A stretch of DNA of 64,000 bases from contig NC_014121.1 in assembly GCF_000025565.1 (NCBI RefSeq), positions 3,906,001 to 3,970,000 on the forward strand. Reading direction: 5' to 3'. The notes under the pieces are model-generated. The model had not been told where the DNA came from. It did no database searches and was given only the letters and a program-made list of their open reading frames with translations. Position numbers and translations under genes: made by a program. The DNA comes from Enterobacter cloacae subsp. cloacae ATCC 13047. Its GTDB lineage: Bacteria; Pseudomonadota; Gammaproteobacteria; Enterobacterales; Enterobacteriaceae. Numbering within the stretch: position 1 is the stretch's first letter; every line of letters begins with the position of its first letter. Positions 44,720 through 55,290 of this stretch are shown piece after piece.

Positions 44720-47047
44720 TTAGCGGCTTAATTCAAAATTAAGCGTAGCCAATTTCCCGGCCTCATCCATGGCAACTAATTGATATTTACCGGGCAAAGA
44801 TAACTGCATTGAAAAATTCCGATTTTTATGTTCGAGAGGCTCGCCATTTAAAAACCACCATCGCTGCCCTTCTCCCCCGCTGGTCGTGACGGAAATTGTC
44901 ACTTTTTCCTCACCCGGAAGACGCTTAATGACCGCCCCCTCTCTGACACCCGAAATCATTAGCGGTGCCGCATTGTTATCATCCAGCTGTGGACAAACCG
45001 TTGAGGGTGCGGGAAGACGTGCCGCTCTTTTTTCTGCTGCGGGCAGCCACGGCTCCAGGGGCAGCGGCCAGACGTCCAGCACTTTCTCTGTGGCATCCGG
45101 GCAATCTGCCGCCACGCGTTTGCCGGTTTTATCCAGCCAGATCGGGAAACGGATCCCGCGGATCCCCTCCTGCTCCGGCAGCAACAGCGTCGGCGGCTCA
45201 CTTCCTTCCAGCAGCCAGGTCGACAGGCGTCGACGGCAGTTTTCACTGCCCTCCGGCAACGATTGCCCACCAGGCCAGCAGATCACGCCTCGCCCGACGC
45301 TTTCCGGGCGCGGATCGCGTGGCAGGCGCGCGTCGTCTATCGTTGAGCGCGACTGAAGCAGGTTATTCACCTGATTTAACAGCGGCACGGCACTGGCAAA
45401 ACCAAACTGTCCCGCCACGGGCGTGCCGTCCGGCCTTCCGGTCCAGATACCAATCACGTAACGCGCATTCAGGCCAATGGCCCAGGCATCGCGATAGCCG
45501 TAGCTGGTGCCCGTTTTCCATGCCAGCGGCGCAACCTGCGGCAGTGCGTTATCCGGTAACGGTTGGGCTTCATTCGCCAGAATACGGCGAATAATCCAGG
45601 CCGAGCCGGGTGACAACAGCGGACGTTCAACCAGCGCATCACCTGGCTGTAAGCGCAGCCTTCCCGCTTTACCGTGGCGGGCAAAAGCGCTGTAGGCAGC
45701 AGTAATATCAGCCAGCCGCGCTCCCGCCCCGCCCAGGATCAACGACAGATTTGGCTGCGCCCCCGCAGGCAAAATAAGCGGCAACCCTGCGTTGCTGAGC
45801 ATGCCGGCAAAACGCTTAGGCCCGTACGCCTCCAGCACCTGCACGGCAGGCAGGTTAAGGGAGCGCACCAGCGCTTCGCTCATGCTCACCGGCCCATGGA
45901 ATCCGCTGTCAAAGTTACCGGGACGATAATCACCGGTTTTCCTGGGGACATCCTGAAGCAGCGAAGCGGGATGGATCAATCCATCGTCGAGCGCCATACC
46001 GTAGATAAAAGGTTTCAGTACCGATCCCGGGGATCGGATCGCATTCACCATATCCACATGGCTGAAGCGGGTGTCATCGTTAATGTCCACCGAACCGACC
46101 CAGCCGCGCACTTTCATATTGGTATGATCCACGACGATCATCGCCAGCGAACTGCGCGCCGGCAGGCGGGATTTCCAGTTCATTGCCAGCTCTTCCAGCT
46201 GCCGTTGCAAGGCGGCATCCAGAGTGGTGACAATTTTGGTATCACGGCTTTTTCCCAGCATCATGCGTGCGAAGAGCGGCGCCAGCTGGGGCATCTGCCG
46301 GGGAGCCAGCCATAGCGGCTCTTCACGGGATTCGTTAACCTGTCGGGCTGACCAGACGCCCTGCGTTACCATCCGGTCGAGCACTTTGTTGCGCGCCGCC
46401 TCCGCCCGCGCTGGCCAGCGGTCCGGGCGTAAACGGCTGGGGGCCTGAGGTAGCACCGCCAGCAGGGCCGCTTCGGAATAGCTGAGCTGTGATGGCGGTT
46501 TACCCAGATAGGTCCAGCTTGCGGCACCTATTCCCTGGAGCGTCCCGCCAAACGGGGCGCGGTTGAGGTAGAGGGTGAGGATCTCGCGCTTGGAGAGATG
46601 CCATTCAAGCTGCATCGCCCGCCAGAGTTGACGAATTTTACCGCCAAAGGTGCGCGGATGCGGATCCAGCAGACGCGCAACCTGCATGGTCAGCGTGCTG
46701 CCCCCGGAGACAACCTTACCGGACGTCAGATCCTGCCAGGCGGCGCGCAGCACAGAGAAAGGATTCACGCCTGGATGCTCCCAGAACCAGCGATCTTCAT
46801 ACTGGATCAGGGCCTCAAGATAGCGAGGAGAGACCTCTTCAATCGTGACCGGATAACGCCAGATCCCTTCGCTGTCGGCAAAACGCCAGAGCGGCGTGCC
46901 CTTCTCATCGACCACCACCCGGGCGGGGTTAACCTCTTTCAGCGGCAACGGCCAGAGGCGGTCGGCGGCGACAATCAGCCCCCATAAAATGAGAAGCGCC
47001 CCCGCCAGCCACAGCCAGCGGGAGCGTATCAGACGTGCAACTGACAT
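44720..47047 (-). CDS. pbpC: Penicillin-binding protein 1C
   Basis: Bifunctional peptidoglycan synthase of 775 residues. An N-terminal membrane anchor (about 9-29) precedes the glycosyltransferase 51 domain (YEDRWFWEHPGVNPFSVLRA, GGSTLTMQVARLLDPHP). The transpeptidase domain has SVLK in RSPGSVLKPFIYG, and KTGTS in AWKTGTSYGYRDAW. The C-terminal BiPBP_C domain completes it. The start MSVARLIRS lies one base before the yfhM stop codon begins, counted on the minus strand; an ATG 15 bp upstream inside yfhM is possible. Paired with yfhM, as in E. coli. Confidence 0.96.
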   Translation of the reverse strand: MSVARLIRSRWLWLAGALLILWGLIVAADRLWPLPLKEVNPARVVVDEKGTPLWRFADSEGIWRYPVTIEEVSPRYLEALIQYEDRWFWEHPGVNPFSVLRAAWQDLTSGKVVSGGSTLTMQVARLLDPHPRTFGGKIRQLWRAMQLEWHLSKREILTLYLNRAPFGGTLQGIGAASWTYLGKPPSQLSYSEAALLAVLPQAPSRLRPDRWPARAEAARNKVLDRMVTQGVWSARQVNESREEPLWLAPRQMPQLAPLFARMMLGKSRDTKIVTTLDAALQRQLEELAMNWKSRLPARSSLAMIVVDHTNMKVRGWVGSVDINDDTRFSHVDMVNAIRSPGSVLKPFIYGMALDDGLIHPASLLQDVPRKTGDYRPGNFDSGFHGPVSMSEALVRSLNLPAVQVLEAYGPKRFAGMLSNAGLPLILPAGAQPNLSLILGGAGARLADITAAYSAFARHGKAGRLRLQPGDALVERPLLSPGSAWIIRRILANEAQPLPDNALPQVAPLAWKTGTSYGYRDAWAIGLNARYVIGIWTGRPDGTPVAGQFGFASAVPLLNQVNNLLQSRSTIDDARLPRDPRPESVGRGVICWPGGQSLPEGSENCRRRLSTWLLEGSEPPTLLLPEQEGIRGIRFPIWLDKTGKRVAADCPDATEKVLDVWPLPLEPWLPAAEKRAARLPAPSTVCPQLDDNNAAPLMISGVREGAVIKRLPGEEKVTISVTTSGGEGQRWWFLNGEPLEHKNRNFSMQLSLPGKYQLVAMDEAGKLATLNFELSR

Positions 47048-47048
47048 A

Positions 47049-50000
47049 TTACGGTACAACAATCAGCGGGCCACTGGCCGCACCCGTTGCCCGCCACTGC
47101 GGAACATACATGGACTCCACCAGCGGCACCGGTACCTGGTACGTTCCCGGCGTCACGGCGCGCGCCAGATAAACCAGCGTAACCGGCTGCCCTTCGTTCA
47201 CCGGCACTGCGGCCACAAAGCGGTCGTCGCGGAACTCCATATGCTGAATATCCGCCTGCTGCATCTGGTTAAGCAGGTTCTGCACTTCGCTGCCGCTGTC
47301 CTGCAGGCTGGCGCTGCTGCTTGCCAGGTTCTGGTTCTCCAGCTCCAGACCCGCCGGGAGGAGATCCACCACCAGCGCATCCGGCACGTTCTGGCTGGCC
47401 TTCACTTCCAGCCATACCAGCACCAGCTCACCGCTCTTCAGCGAAGAGAGCGATTTCGAACTGCCGTCGGTTGCCAGAATATGGCGTTCAATCTGCAGAA
47501 CATTCGAGAATGGCTGAGGGGCTGAGTCCGGGTAACCGGTGCTATCCAGACGCACCCACAGCGGTGTCGTGCCGGTGTTGGTCACCTGCAGCGCACCAAG
47601 CTGATCGCCATTCATATTCTGCACCAGCGCCTTGTCACCGCTCAATGCGCTACCCGAGAGTGAGGTTTCCGCCTGCCATGCTCCGGACAGAGTTTGTAGC
47701 GAACGTCCGGCCAGGAACAGCGCGTTACTCTCCTGCGTAGACAGCCAGCGCTGGCTGAAGGCCTGTTCAGACAGGGCATTCAGCAGCGTATTTTGCGCAT
47801 CCGGCAGCAGCTTGTACTCCTCCAGAAGGGAGAGCATCAGCGCGTTATCACGAAGCGCGCTACCGTAATCCGCCATCCAGTGTCTGCTGTCGTTGCGCGG
47901 TGTTTTGAGGGCCAGATCCAGCGCCTGCTGGCTGCGCGGGGCATCCCCCATCAGTTTGAGTGCCATACCGAGCTGCATCAGCGGCAGACCGGAAGCCGCC
48001 TGCCCGTGACGATCCCAGATTTCACGCAACGCACCCAGCGGGGCTTTTTGCTGGCGCGCCAGTACCAGTGCGGCATAGGCCTGCACGGCAAATTTGCTGG
48101 CCTGGGTATCGTCGCTGTAGCGGATGGACATCATGCCCGGATCCTGCAGGTAGCGGAGCAGTCGGCTATTGGCATTATTGACCGCATCCGTCGGCACGCT
48201 GTAGCCCTGCTCACCGGCACGCACCAGGAAGTCAGTGACATAGGCAGTCAGCCAGTACTCTTCCGGACCGTTTTTATCCCAGAGCGCAAAACCACCGTCG
48301 TCACGCTGCATCTGCAGAAGGCGGGAGATGCCAATATCAATGGCAGCACGACGTTTGTCGTCCGTGTCGCCTTTAATGCCAAGCGCCTTCAGCTGTGACG
48401 CGTTGGTATAGAGAGACGGGAACAGGCCACTGGTGGTTTGTTCAAGACAGCCATAAGGATATGCCTGCAGCTCACGGATATAGCGCGCCAGATTAAGCGG
48501 CGGTTTGCCGCTAAGCAGCAGTTGTCCCTGCAATGTAGCGGGAGAGAAGCCGTTGATATGCTGCCCTGGCGCAGTCCAGGACTCACCCGGGTTCAGCATG
48601 GCCCCGGTATTCACCGTCTGCGCCGGGAACGCAGGACGGACGCCGATTTTCCAGCTCTTCTGCTGCGGAGCGAAGGTCTCGCCAGGCAGCTGAAGTCCTG
48701 TTACCTGCGCCGTCACTTCGCCGTCACCGTAACCTTCCAGTGCACGCACCGGAATAAACAGCGTGCTGCGCGCACCCGGTGGCAGTTTGACAGGCTGCGG
48801 CTGCGCCCCTTCCAGCGACAGCTTGCCGGTCGCGGTTAAGGCCACACTAAGCGTTTGCGGCTGATCGGTCAGGTTAGTGAGATCCAGTGTCAACCGTGAG
48901 GTATCGCCGCTTGCCAGGAAGCGCGGCGTATTAAGCTCGGTAATGACCGGCGCGGCCACAATCACTTTGCTTTCGCTGCTGCCGAAATCCTCTTCCGTCC
49001 AGGCCTGCGCCATCAGACGCAGCTCACCGTTGAAGTCTCCAATTGGCAGGGTGATGGACCCTTCACCATTCGCATCAAGCGTCACTGGCTGTGCCTGCTG
49101 GGCGATAATGGTGACATGGTTCACCGGCGGCTTACCGCCGCGTTTAAGCTCATCGCCGTCACCACCAAAACGCAGTGCGGCCATACGTCCCTGGCCTTCA
49201 ATCACCTGGCCGTAGATATCGTAGATATCCGCGCCATAGCGCTTCTGACCAAAGAAGGCCTGCCACGGATCCGGCGTGACGTAATCAGTAATGTTCAGCA
49301 CACCGCTGTCCACCGCGGAGACCAGCACGTTCACTTTCTGTGGTACCGGGCCCTCTTTAACGCTGGCTTTTACTTTCACGGAAAGCGTCTCGTTAGGGCG
49401 CATTTTCTGCGGGTTATCCAGCGCGATATTCAGACGGCGATTTTCATCCCCCATCGGCAGATGCAGCAGGCCAACCGCCCGCTTCGGCGTGGCGGATTTG
49501 GATTTATCGCCAGGGCGAACCACCAGCGTGCTGAGATAGAGGTCGTGGCGTTTCCAGGCTTTGTCTACCGGAATAGACAGATCCAGTCCGTTGGCCGGGA
49601 CGTCGATCTCTTTCCACCACAGTGGCCCTTCGCTGGATTCGATCATCGCATAGCCTTTACCTGCGGCAGGTGCGGCGATATGCAACTGGATGGTGTCACC
49701 CGGCTGGTAAGAAGGCTTATCCAGTTTCAGGGTCACGCGGTCGGGGCGCGCGGCTCCCGTGCCGTCACTGTTATCCTGCCAGCTGTACCCGGCCCAGAAA
49801 CGTACGCTGCTGACCATGTCATCAGGCGCTTTCACTTCCAGACGATAGGAGCCCCACTCTACCGGGAACGTCACTTTACCCGTTTCATCGGCCTTGAGGG
49901 TCAGCTCCTGCTCGCCTTCAATGAGATCTTTTTGATCAAACTGGGACTGCCAGCCATCGCTTTCTGACCAGTTCCAATAGTAGTCGCGGCGTTCGCGGAT

Positions 50001-52001
50001 CAGGCGCACCTGTAACCCGGAAACAGCCTTTTTCGCCCCACTGGCATCGGCATAGACAATGTCGAAACTGGCGTTGCCGTTTTCATCGACGATAGGCTGG
50101 TTAACGGTGGTATCGGTGCGGTAATCATACACCGCCTTGCTGGCGAACTGAGGACGAATACCCGGTAATTCGGCTGCTGGCCAGATAGCCTGTTCAGCAC
50201 GACGCGTCACCGGACGACCGCCTGATTCCAGCAGGCTGGCCTGCAGGATCAGCTGAAGCGGAGAGTGCACCTCTTTCCACTGGCTTTCTGTAGAGACCTG
50301 CCCACGCCCCTGTTCATCAAGCGTAAGCTGCACTTCATCCAGGCTGCGACTCAGGTTGTCTTCGGCGATATCGCCAAACTGGAAGCCAGGCAGCGCCGGA
50401 ACCGCTTCACGCAGTGGACGCAAAAAGAGCTGCCCCTGCAGGGCATTACCGTTGGCCGGTGCGCCGTAGAGGTAATATCCCACCACGTTAAAGTCGACGT
50501 TATCCTGCGGTGAAACCGGCGTTTTTTGTCCGCTCAGATTCAGCGCCATACGCTCTGGCATAAAATCTTCGACGTGGAAGTCCCACAGACGCTGCTGGTT
50601 ATCGCCCGTATTGGCGCGGATATGCCACATGCCGGTTTGCGCCCCGCTGTCCAGCGGATAGTTAAAGCGATAGAGACCATTCTCCGGCTGGACGACGACG
50701 GTACGCGCTACCTGCCCGTCCGGGCGAAGCACATCCAGCTTCACCGGCTGCGCGGGCAGCGGTTTACCGTCGCTGTCGCGCAGTAAGCCGTTCAGGATCA
50801 CCGTTTCGCCTGGGCGATAGAGGTCACGCGGGCCAAACATAAAGAATTGTTTGCTGTAACCCGGGCTACCGGCAATGTCGAACTCCGCCAGATCGAGCGC
50901 CGGCAGCTTGAGGTCAAGCAGCGTAGTCTGGCCATCTTTACTGGCAAGGATCAGCGCGGCTTCTTTGTCAGTTTCGAGCTTTGCATGGCCGTCAGCATCG
51001 CTGTTCGCCTCAGCCAGGGTCTGCCCTTTATCGTTTAACACCGTGACGGTTACGCCGGATTGCGCCGCACCGTTTTCCAGGCTCTGGGTGAAGATATCGA
51101 GACGGTTATGATAACGGTGAGCGGACAGCCCAATATCGCTTAAGGTGAAGAGCGTGGCGGCATTGCTGTAGTTGTAATGCCCTGCCTGATTCATCACTGC
51201 GATATAGACTCCCGACTGCTGGAGCGGCTTGATATCTTTCAGCGGCAGCAGCAGTTTTTCACGCGTGTTGCGTGCCGGGTTAAGATCGAAACGACCGGTA
51301 TAAACCAACTCGGCCATCTTCAGCAGATTGTCAGATTCCCAGTTGGTCAGCGAGTTACGGTATTCCCACTGGCTGACGAATGAAGCCAGCGACTCCGGTT
51401 TCACGCGATAGAAGTTCACGTCCACGTTATTGACGTTGAGCGCCATGACAGGCAAGCCTTCCACCACTTTCCCCGGCAGCAGTGACCCGCGGCTGGCGAA
51501 TCCGACCGTCGGCTCGACATCCCGGGTGGTCAGGGCTTTTTCGTAGTCGATGCCAAAAGTCGCTTTGTTTAACGCCTGCAGATCGCGTTCCACGGTGACG
51601 ACCAGATTGCGGTTAGGCTCCAGATGGCGCAGACGAAGCTCTTTCAGGTTCGGCGCCAGTTCCCACGCCCCGTCAACCTTGCCGCTTTTCTTATCCACGA
51701 CATGCACGGTTTTCGAGAAATCCTGATCCGGATTCAGTGGAACAGAGAATGTCAGCACCAGCGTGGCGGCGCCGTCCAGCTGCACTTCAGAGGCATCAAG
51801 CAGAGTGAGCGCTTTGCCCTGACTTTGTGCCGCCAGTTTTGCCAGCTTGTCAGCGTCTGGCTTTTCCGCCGCTTTTGGTGTGGTTGCTGTAGATGCCGCG
51901 GGAGCCGCAGCCTGAGGTTTATCGTCGCTGTTATCACAGCCGACAAGCGTAAACGTGGTGAGCAGCGCAAGAGAGAGCGCGGCTAAGCGAAACGGTTTCA
52001 T
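47049..52001 (-). CDS. yfhM: Alpha-2-macroglobulin-like lipoprotein YfhM
   Basis: Periplasmic, inner-membrane-anchored protease trap of 1650 residues. The lipobox is LVGC (acyl Cys22). A series of macroglobulin domains leads to the thioester motif GCLEQ (in YPYGCLEQTTSG, in the last third), which covalently captures attacking proteases. The C-terminal bait/receptor-type domains are intact. It is coupled to pbpC, and the pair is thought to repair and defend the cell wall after envelope damage. The start MKPFRLAALS was chosen over an ATG 18 bp upstream because it begins the signal peptide. Confidence 0.96.
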   Translation of the reverse strand: MKPFRLAALSLALLTTFTLVGCDNSDDKPQAAAPAASTATTPKAAEKPDADKLAKLAAQSQGKALTLLDASEVQLDGAATLVLTFSVPLNPDQDFSKTVHVVDKKSGKVDGAWELAPNLKELRLRHLEPNRNLVVTVERDLQALNKATFGIDYEKALTTRDVEPTVGFASRGSLLPGKVVEGLPVMALNVNNVDVNFYRVKPESLASFVSQWEYRNSLTNWESDNLLKMAELVYTGRFDLNPARNTREKLLLPLKDIKPLQQSGVYIAVMNQAGHYNYSNAATLFTLSDIGLSAHRYHNRLDIFTQSLENGAAQSGVTVTVLNDKGQTLAEANSDADGHAKLETDKEAALILASKDGQTTLLDLKLPALDLAEFDIAGSPGYSKQFFMFGPRDLYRPGETVILNGLLRDSDGKPLPAQPVKLDVLRPDGQVARTVVVQPENGLYRFNYPLDSGAQTGMWHIRANTGDNQQRLWDFHVEDFMPERMALNLSGQKTPVSPQDNVDFNVVGYYLYGAPANGNALQGQLFLRPLREAVPALPGFQFGDIAEDNLSRSLDEVQLTLDEQGRGQVSTESQWKEVHSPLQLILQASLLESGGRPVTRRAEQAIWPAAELPGIRPQFASKAVYDYRTDTTVNQPIVDENGNASFDIVYADASGAKKAVSGLQVRLIRERRDYYWNWSESDGWQSQFDQKDLIEGEQELTLKADETGKVTFPVEWGSYRLEVKAPDDMVSSVRFWAGYSWQDNSDGTGAARPDRVTLKLDKPSYQPGDTIQLHIAAPAAGKGYAMIESSEGPLWWKEIDVPANGLDLSIPVDKAWKRHDLYLSTLVVRPGDKSKSATPKRAVGLLHLPMGDENRRLNIALDNPQKMRPNETLSVKVKASVKEGPVPQKVNVLVSAVDSGVLNITDYVTPDPWQAFFGQKRYGADIYDIYGQVIEGQGRMAALRFGGDGDELKRGGKPPVNHVTIIAQQAQPVTLDANGEGSITLPIGDFNGELRLMAQAWTEEDFGSSESKVIVAAPVITELNTPRFLASGDTSRLTLDLTNLTDQPQTLSVALTATGKLSLEGAQPQPVKLPPGARSTLFIPVRALEGYGDGEVTAQVTGLQLPGETFAPQQKSWKIGVRPAFPAQTVNTGAMLNPGESWTAPGQHINGFSPATLQGQLLLSGKPPLNLARYIRELQAYPYGCLEQTTSGLFPSLYTNASQLKALGIKGDTDDKRRAAIDIGISRLLQMQRDDGGFALWDKNGPEEYWLTAYVTDFLVRAGEQGYSVPTDAVNNANSRLLRYLQDPGMMSIRYSDDTQASKFAVQAYAALVLARQQKAPLGALREIWDRHGQAASGLPLMQLGMALKLMGDAPRSQQALDLALKTPRNDSRHWMADYGSALRDNALMLSLLEEYKLLPDAQNTLLNALSEQAFSQRWLSTQESNALFLAGRSLQTLSGAWQAETSLSGSALSGDKALVQNMNGDQLGALQVTNTGTTPLWVRLDSTGYPDSAPQPFSNVLQIERHILATDGSSKSLSSLKSGELVLVWLEVKASQNVPDALVVDLLPAGLELENQNLASSSASLQDSGSEVQNLLNQMQQADIQHMEFRDDRFVAAVPVNEGQPVTLVYLARAVTPGTYQVPVPLVESMYVPQWRATGAASGPLIVVP

Positions 52002-52124
52002 CCTTTGTCCCTGGCCCATGGAGCCTGTTGGTCGTCTTCCGGATAAGTATTATCCGCAAGTTTCGTTAATACAAAAAGTCCATTTTTAGGATCTGGAAGG
52101 CGGCTCGCATCGTCAGCGTGGTGA

Positions 52125-52140
52125 TGTTACGCCGATCACA
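52125..52140 (+). promoter_or_regulatory. CRP-type site upstream of the alpha-glucoside PTS operon
   Basis: TGTTA-CGCCGA-TCACA matches TGTGA-N6-TCACA at nine of ten positions, 136 bp before the PTS start. Catabolite activation fits a sugar operon. The rest of 52002-52275 holds no other clear signal. Confidence 0.6.
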
Positions 52141-52275
52141 ACGTCAAACGTCACATGTTACCTTTCACGTCATTTGTTTTTAAAACAAGAAGATAGCTGG
52201 ATAAGCTCGCCGGGAGCCTGCTAGTTTTAAGCTCAAGACGCACCCCGAGTGCGCGGTTCAATAAGAGAGAAAGCC

Positions 52276-53820
52276 ATGAAACGAGCCGTGAACGCCCTAC
52301 AAAATTTCGGAAAATCATTGTACGGACCGGTACTTATTTTACCGATCGTCGGTCTGTTTATCGCCTTTGGCAATGTGCTGGGCAATGGCAACCTGGCCGA
52401 GTATCTGCCGTTTCTCGGCCATCCGCTGATCCAGAATATCGGCCAGCTGATCGCCAAATCTGCCGTGTCGGTGCTGGTTAACCTGGCCCTGGTGTTTGCC
52501 GTCGGCATCCCGATTGGTCTGGCAACACGGGACAAAGGCTACGCGGCGCTGATTGGGCTGGTGACGTTTGTGGTGTTTATCAACGCCATGAACGTCACGC
52601 TACAGCTTCAGGGCGAACTGGCAAACGCAGCACAGATGAAAGCCGCCGGGCAGACCATGGTGCTGGGCGTTCAGGTGCTGGAGATGGGCGTGTTCGCCGG
52701 GATCCTGACCGGCGCGCTTTCTGGATACCTGTACAACAAATACTCCGGCGTACAGTTTAACGGCGCGATGGCGATTTACTCTGGTCACTGTTTTGTCGCC
52801 ATTGTGATGCTGCCCGTTTCCATGCTGCTCGGCGTAGTGATGAGCGAGCTGTGGCCGTTTGCCCAGCACGGCATTAGCGCAATGGCGCTTGCCATCAAAG
52901 GTTCTGGTCCGTTCGGCGTGGCGATCTACGGCTTCCTTGAGCGCATTCTGGTGCCCACCGGTCTGCATCATCTGGTCTATACCCCGTTCCTGTATACCGA
53001 ACTGGGCGGCACGCAAGAGGTGTGCGGTACGGTTTATCAGGGCGCGCGCAACATTTACTTCGCGGAAATGGCCTGCCCGGAGGTGAAACAGCTCAGCAGC
53101 ACGGTGGTATGGGATGCGCGCGGCATCAGCAAGATGTTTGGCCTGCCGGCGGCGGCGCTGGCGATGTACATGACCGCAAAGCCGGAGCGTAAAGCGGCAG
53201 CAAAAGCGATTCTGATCCCGGCGGCGCTCACTTCGCTGCTGGTCGGCGTCACCGAGCCCATTGAGTTCTCCTTCCTGTTTGTCGCCCCGCTGCTGTTCGT
53301 GGTGCACGCGGTGCTGACGGGTATCGGGATGATGCTGTTCTCCCTGCTGGGTGTTCACGCCATCGGCGCTAACGGGATTATCGATTTTATTCTCTACAAC
53401 CTGCCGCTCGGTACGGAGAAGTCCAACTGGCCGATGTACATCGTGGTCGGGCTGATCATGTTCGCCCTCTACTTCGTGGTGTTCCGCTTCCTGATCCTGC
53501 GTTTCAACATGAAAACGCCAGGCCGTGAAGATGAGGATCAGGAGACGCGCCTTTACAGCAAACAGGAGTACCAGGCGAAGGGCAATAACGACGGGCTGGG
53601 TGAATCCATCGTCGTCGGTCTGGGCGGCCGGGAAAATATTGAAGTGGTGGATAACTGCTACACCCGCTTACGTGTGACGGTGAAGGATGTCGCCATCATT
53701 GATGAGCCGCGCCTGAAAGCGACCGGCGCAAAAGGGATTATCAAACAAGGTAACAACGTTCAGGTGGTCTACGGGCTGCATGTCAAAAAAATGCGAGAAG
53801 CCGTTGAGACGTTTCTCTGA
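52276..53820 (+). CDS. aglA: Alpha-glucoside-type PTS permease, EIICB
   Basis: Membrane permease that imports and phosphorylates an alpha-glucoside, 514 residues. EIIC occupies about 1-430, with ten or so helices and the conserved GITEPIEF-type motif (here GVTEPIEFSFLF). The EIIB domain follows, with the phosphorylated Cys in VVDNCYTRLRV. No EIIA domain is present, so phosphate should come from the glucose EIIA (Crr). Close in type to Klebsiella AglA and to GlvC. The start MKRAVNALQNFG was chosen; nine upstream residues are not family-like. Twelve bases before the GH4 gene. Confidence 0.88.
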   Translation: MKRAVNALQNFGKSLYGPVLILPIVGLFIAFGNVLGNGNLAEYLPFLGHPLIQNIGQLIAKSAVSVLVNLALVFAVGIPIGLATRDKGYAALIGLVTFVVFINAMNVTLQLQGELANAAQMKAAGQTMVLGVQVLEMGVFAGILTGALSGYLYNKYSGVQFNGAMAIYSGHCFVAIVMLPVSMLLGVVMSELWPFAQHGISAMALAIKGSGPFGVAIYGFLERILVPTGLHHLVYTPFLYTELGGTQEVCGTVYQGARNIYFAEMACPEVKQLSSTVVWDARGISKMFGLPAAALAMYMTAKPERKAAAKAILIPAALTSLLVGVTEPIEFSFLFVAPLLFVVHAVLTGIGMMLFSLLGVHAIGANGIIDFILYNLPLGTEKSNWPMYIVVGLIMFALYFVVFRFLILRFNMKTPGREDEDQETRLYSKQEYQAKGNNDGLGESIVVGLGGRENIEVVDNCYTRLRVTVKDVAIIDEPRLKATGAKGIIKQGNNVQVVYGLHVKKMREAVETFL

Positions 53821-53832
53821 AAGGAGCTAAAG

Positions 53833-55200
53833 ATGTTTACACCCCCATTCATTCTGTCGATTGCTGGCGGCGGTAGCACCTACACGCCAGGTATTGTGAA
53901 AAGCCTGATGGTGCGTCTGCAGGACTTCCCACTGGCCGAAATCCGCCTCTACGACATCGACGAGGCGCGTCAGAACACGATTGCCCCGGTGGTGGAAAAA
54001 GTGATCCGCGACCACAGCCAGAGCATCAAATTTACCGTCACCAATGACCCGGAAGTGGCCTTCAGCGGCGCACACTTCGTCTTCGCCCAGATGCGCGTTG
54101 GCCAGTATAAAATGCGCGAGCAGGATGAGAAGATCCCGCTGCGCCACGGCGTGGTTGGTCAGGAGACCTGCGGCCCCGGCGGGCTGGCTTATGGGCTGCG
54201 TACGATCCTGCCAATGGTCGAGCTTATCGATCTGGTGGATCGCTACGCGCATGAAAAAGCATGGATCGTAAACTACTCCAACCCGGCGGCAATCGTCGCA
54301 GAGGGGGTGCGTCGCCTGCGACCGAACGCCCGCGTGCTGAATATTTGCGATATGCCGGTTGCTGCAATGCGTAACATGGGAGCCATTCTGGGGGTCGATC
54401 GCCGCAAGCTGGAGGTGGACTACTTTGGGCTGAATCACTTCGGCTGGTTTACCCGTGTGTTGGTGGACGGCGAGGACAAGCTGCCGGAACTGCGTAAACA
54501 TATCGCGAAGTTTGGTCTGCTGACGGAAGATGCCGCCAAAACCGACCCGCAGCACTCCGATCCGTCGTGGGTGAAAACCTGGCGCAACATCAAGCCGATC
54601 ATGGATAACTTCCCGGAGTATCTGCCGAACCCGTATCTGCAGTACTACCTGATGCCGAACCAGATTGTTGAGCATCAGAACCCGGACTACACCCGCGCTA
54701 ACGAAGTGATGAACGGGCGTGAGAAAAAGCTGTTTGCCGCAGCCGAAGACTATAAGCGTACCGGGATCCTGCCGGACGCCTTCCACGTTGGCGTTCACGG
54801 CGAGTTTATCGTCGATGTCGCCTGCTCGCTGGCCTTCAACCTGCGGAGCCGTCATCTGGTGATGGTGGAAAACCGCGGGGCAATTACTAATCTGCCGTAC
54901 GATGCGGTCGTCGAGGTTCCCGCTTATATCACCTCAGAGGGGCCAGAGCCTGTCCGCGTGGGCCAGGTGCCGCTGTTCCATCAGACGCTGCTGCAACAGC
55001 AGCTCGCCTCTGAACAACTGCTGGTGGAAGCAACCATTGAAGGGAGCTATGAGAAAGCGCTACAGGCATTTACCCTGAATCGCACCGTGCCGACCATGGA
55101 GCACGCGAAAGCGATTCTGGATGAGATGATCGAGGCAAACCGCGAGTACTGGCCTGCGCTGCAAAAAGCCTGGCAGAACGGCGAAGCGGTGAAAAAATAG
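53833..55200 (+). CDS. aglB: 6-phospho-alpha-glucosidase (GH4)
   Basis: NAD- and metal-dependent hydrolase of glycoside hydrolase family 4, 455 residues. The nucleotide loop SIAGGGSTYTPG is at 9-20, and the metal ligands are Cys172 (NICDMP) and His202 (GLNHFGW). It hydrolyses the phosphorylated alpha-glucoside delivered by the PTS permease upstream to glucose-6-phosphate and the aglycone sugar. The GH4 subtype (alpha rather than beta) follows from CDMP and the family resemblance to AglB/GlvA. Co-transcribed with the permease gene. Confidence 0.9.
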   Translation: MFTPPFILSIAGGGSTYTPGIVKSLMVRLQDFPLAEIRLYDIDEARQNTIAPVVEKVIRDHSQSIKFTVTNDPEVAFSGAHFVFAQMRVGQYKMREQDEKIPLRHGVVGQETCGPGGLAYGLRTILPMVELIDLVDRYAHEKAWIVNYSNPAAIVAEGVRRLRPNARVLNICDMPVAAMRNMGAILGVDRRKLEVDYFGLNHFGWFTRVLVDGEDKLPELRKHIAKFGLLTEDAAKTDPQHSDPSWVKTWRNIKPIMDNFPEYLPNPYLQYYLMPNQIVEHQNPDYTRANEVMNGREKKLFAAAEDYKRTGILPDAFHVGVHGEFIVDVACSLAFNLRSRHLVMVENRGAITNLPYDAVVEVPAYITSEGPEPVRVGQVPLFHQTLLQQQLASEQLLVEATIEGSYEKALQAFTLNRTVPTMEHAKAILDEMIEANREYWPALQKAWQNGEAVKK

Positions 55201-55290
55201 GGGCTTGCTCGCGAGTTGAACGTGGTTTGCTTGTCGGTGTCAGAAAAAACATCGACAATCCTTTTTTACGGAAAAGAATGGAGGCAACCC

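Noticed and set aside
47048..47062. Longer pbpC start (five extra residues)
   Set aside because: It would overlap the yfhM end and adds MLYRN before the membrane anchor; possible, but the shorter start fits the family better.
53827..54855. Minus-strand frame of 342 codons opposite the GH4 gene
   Set aside because: Shadow of the phosphoglucosidase gene, whose plus frame carries all catalytic motifs.
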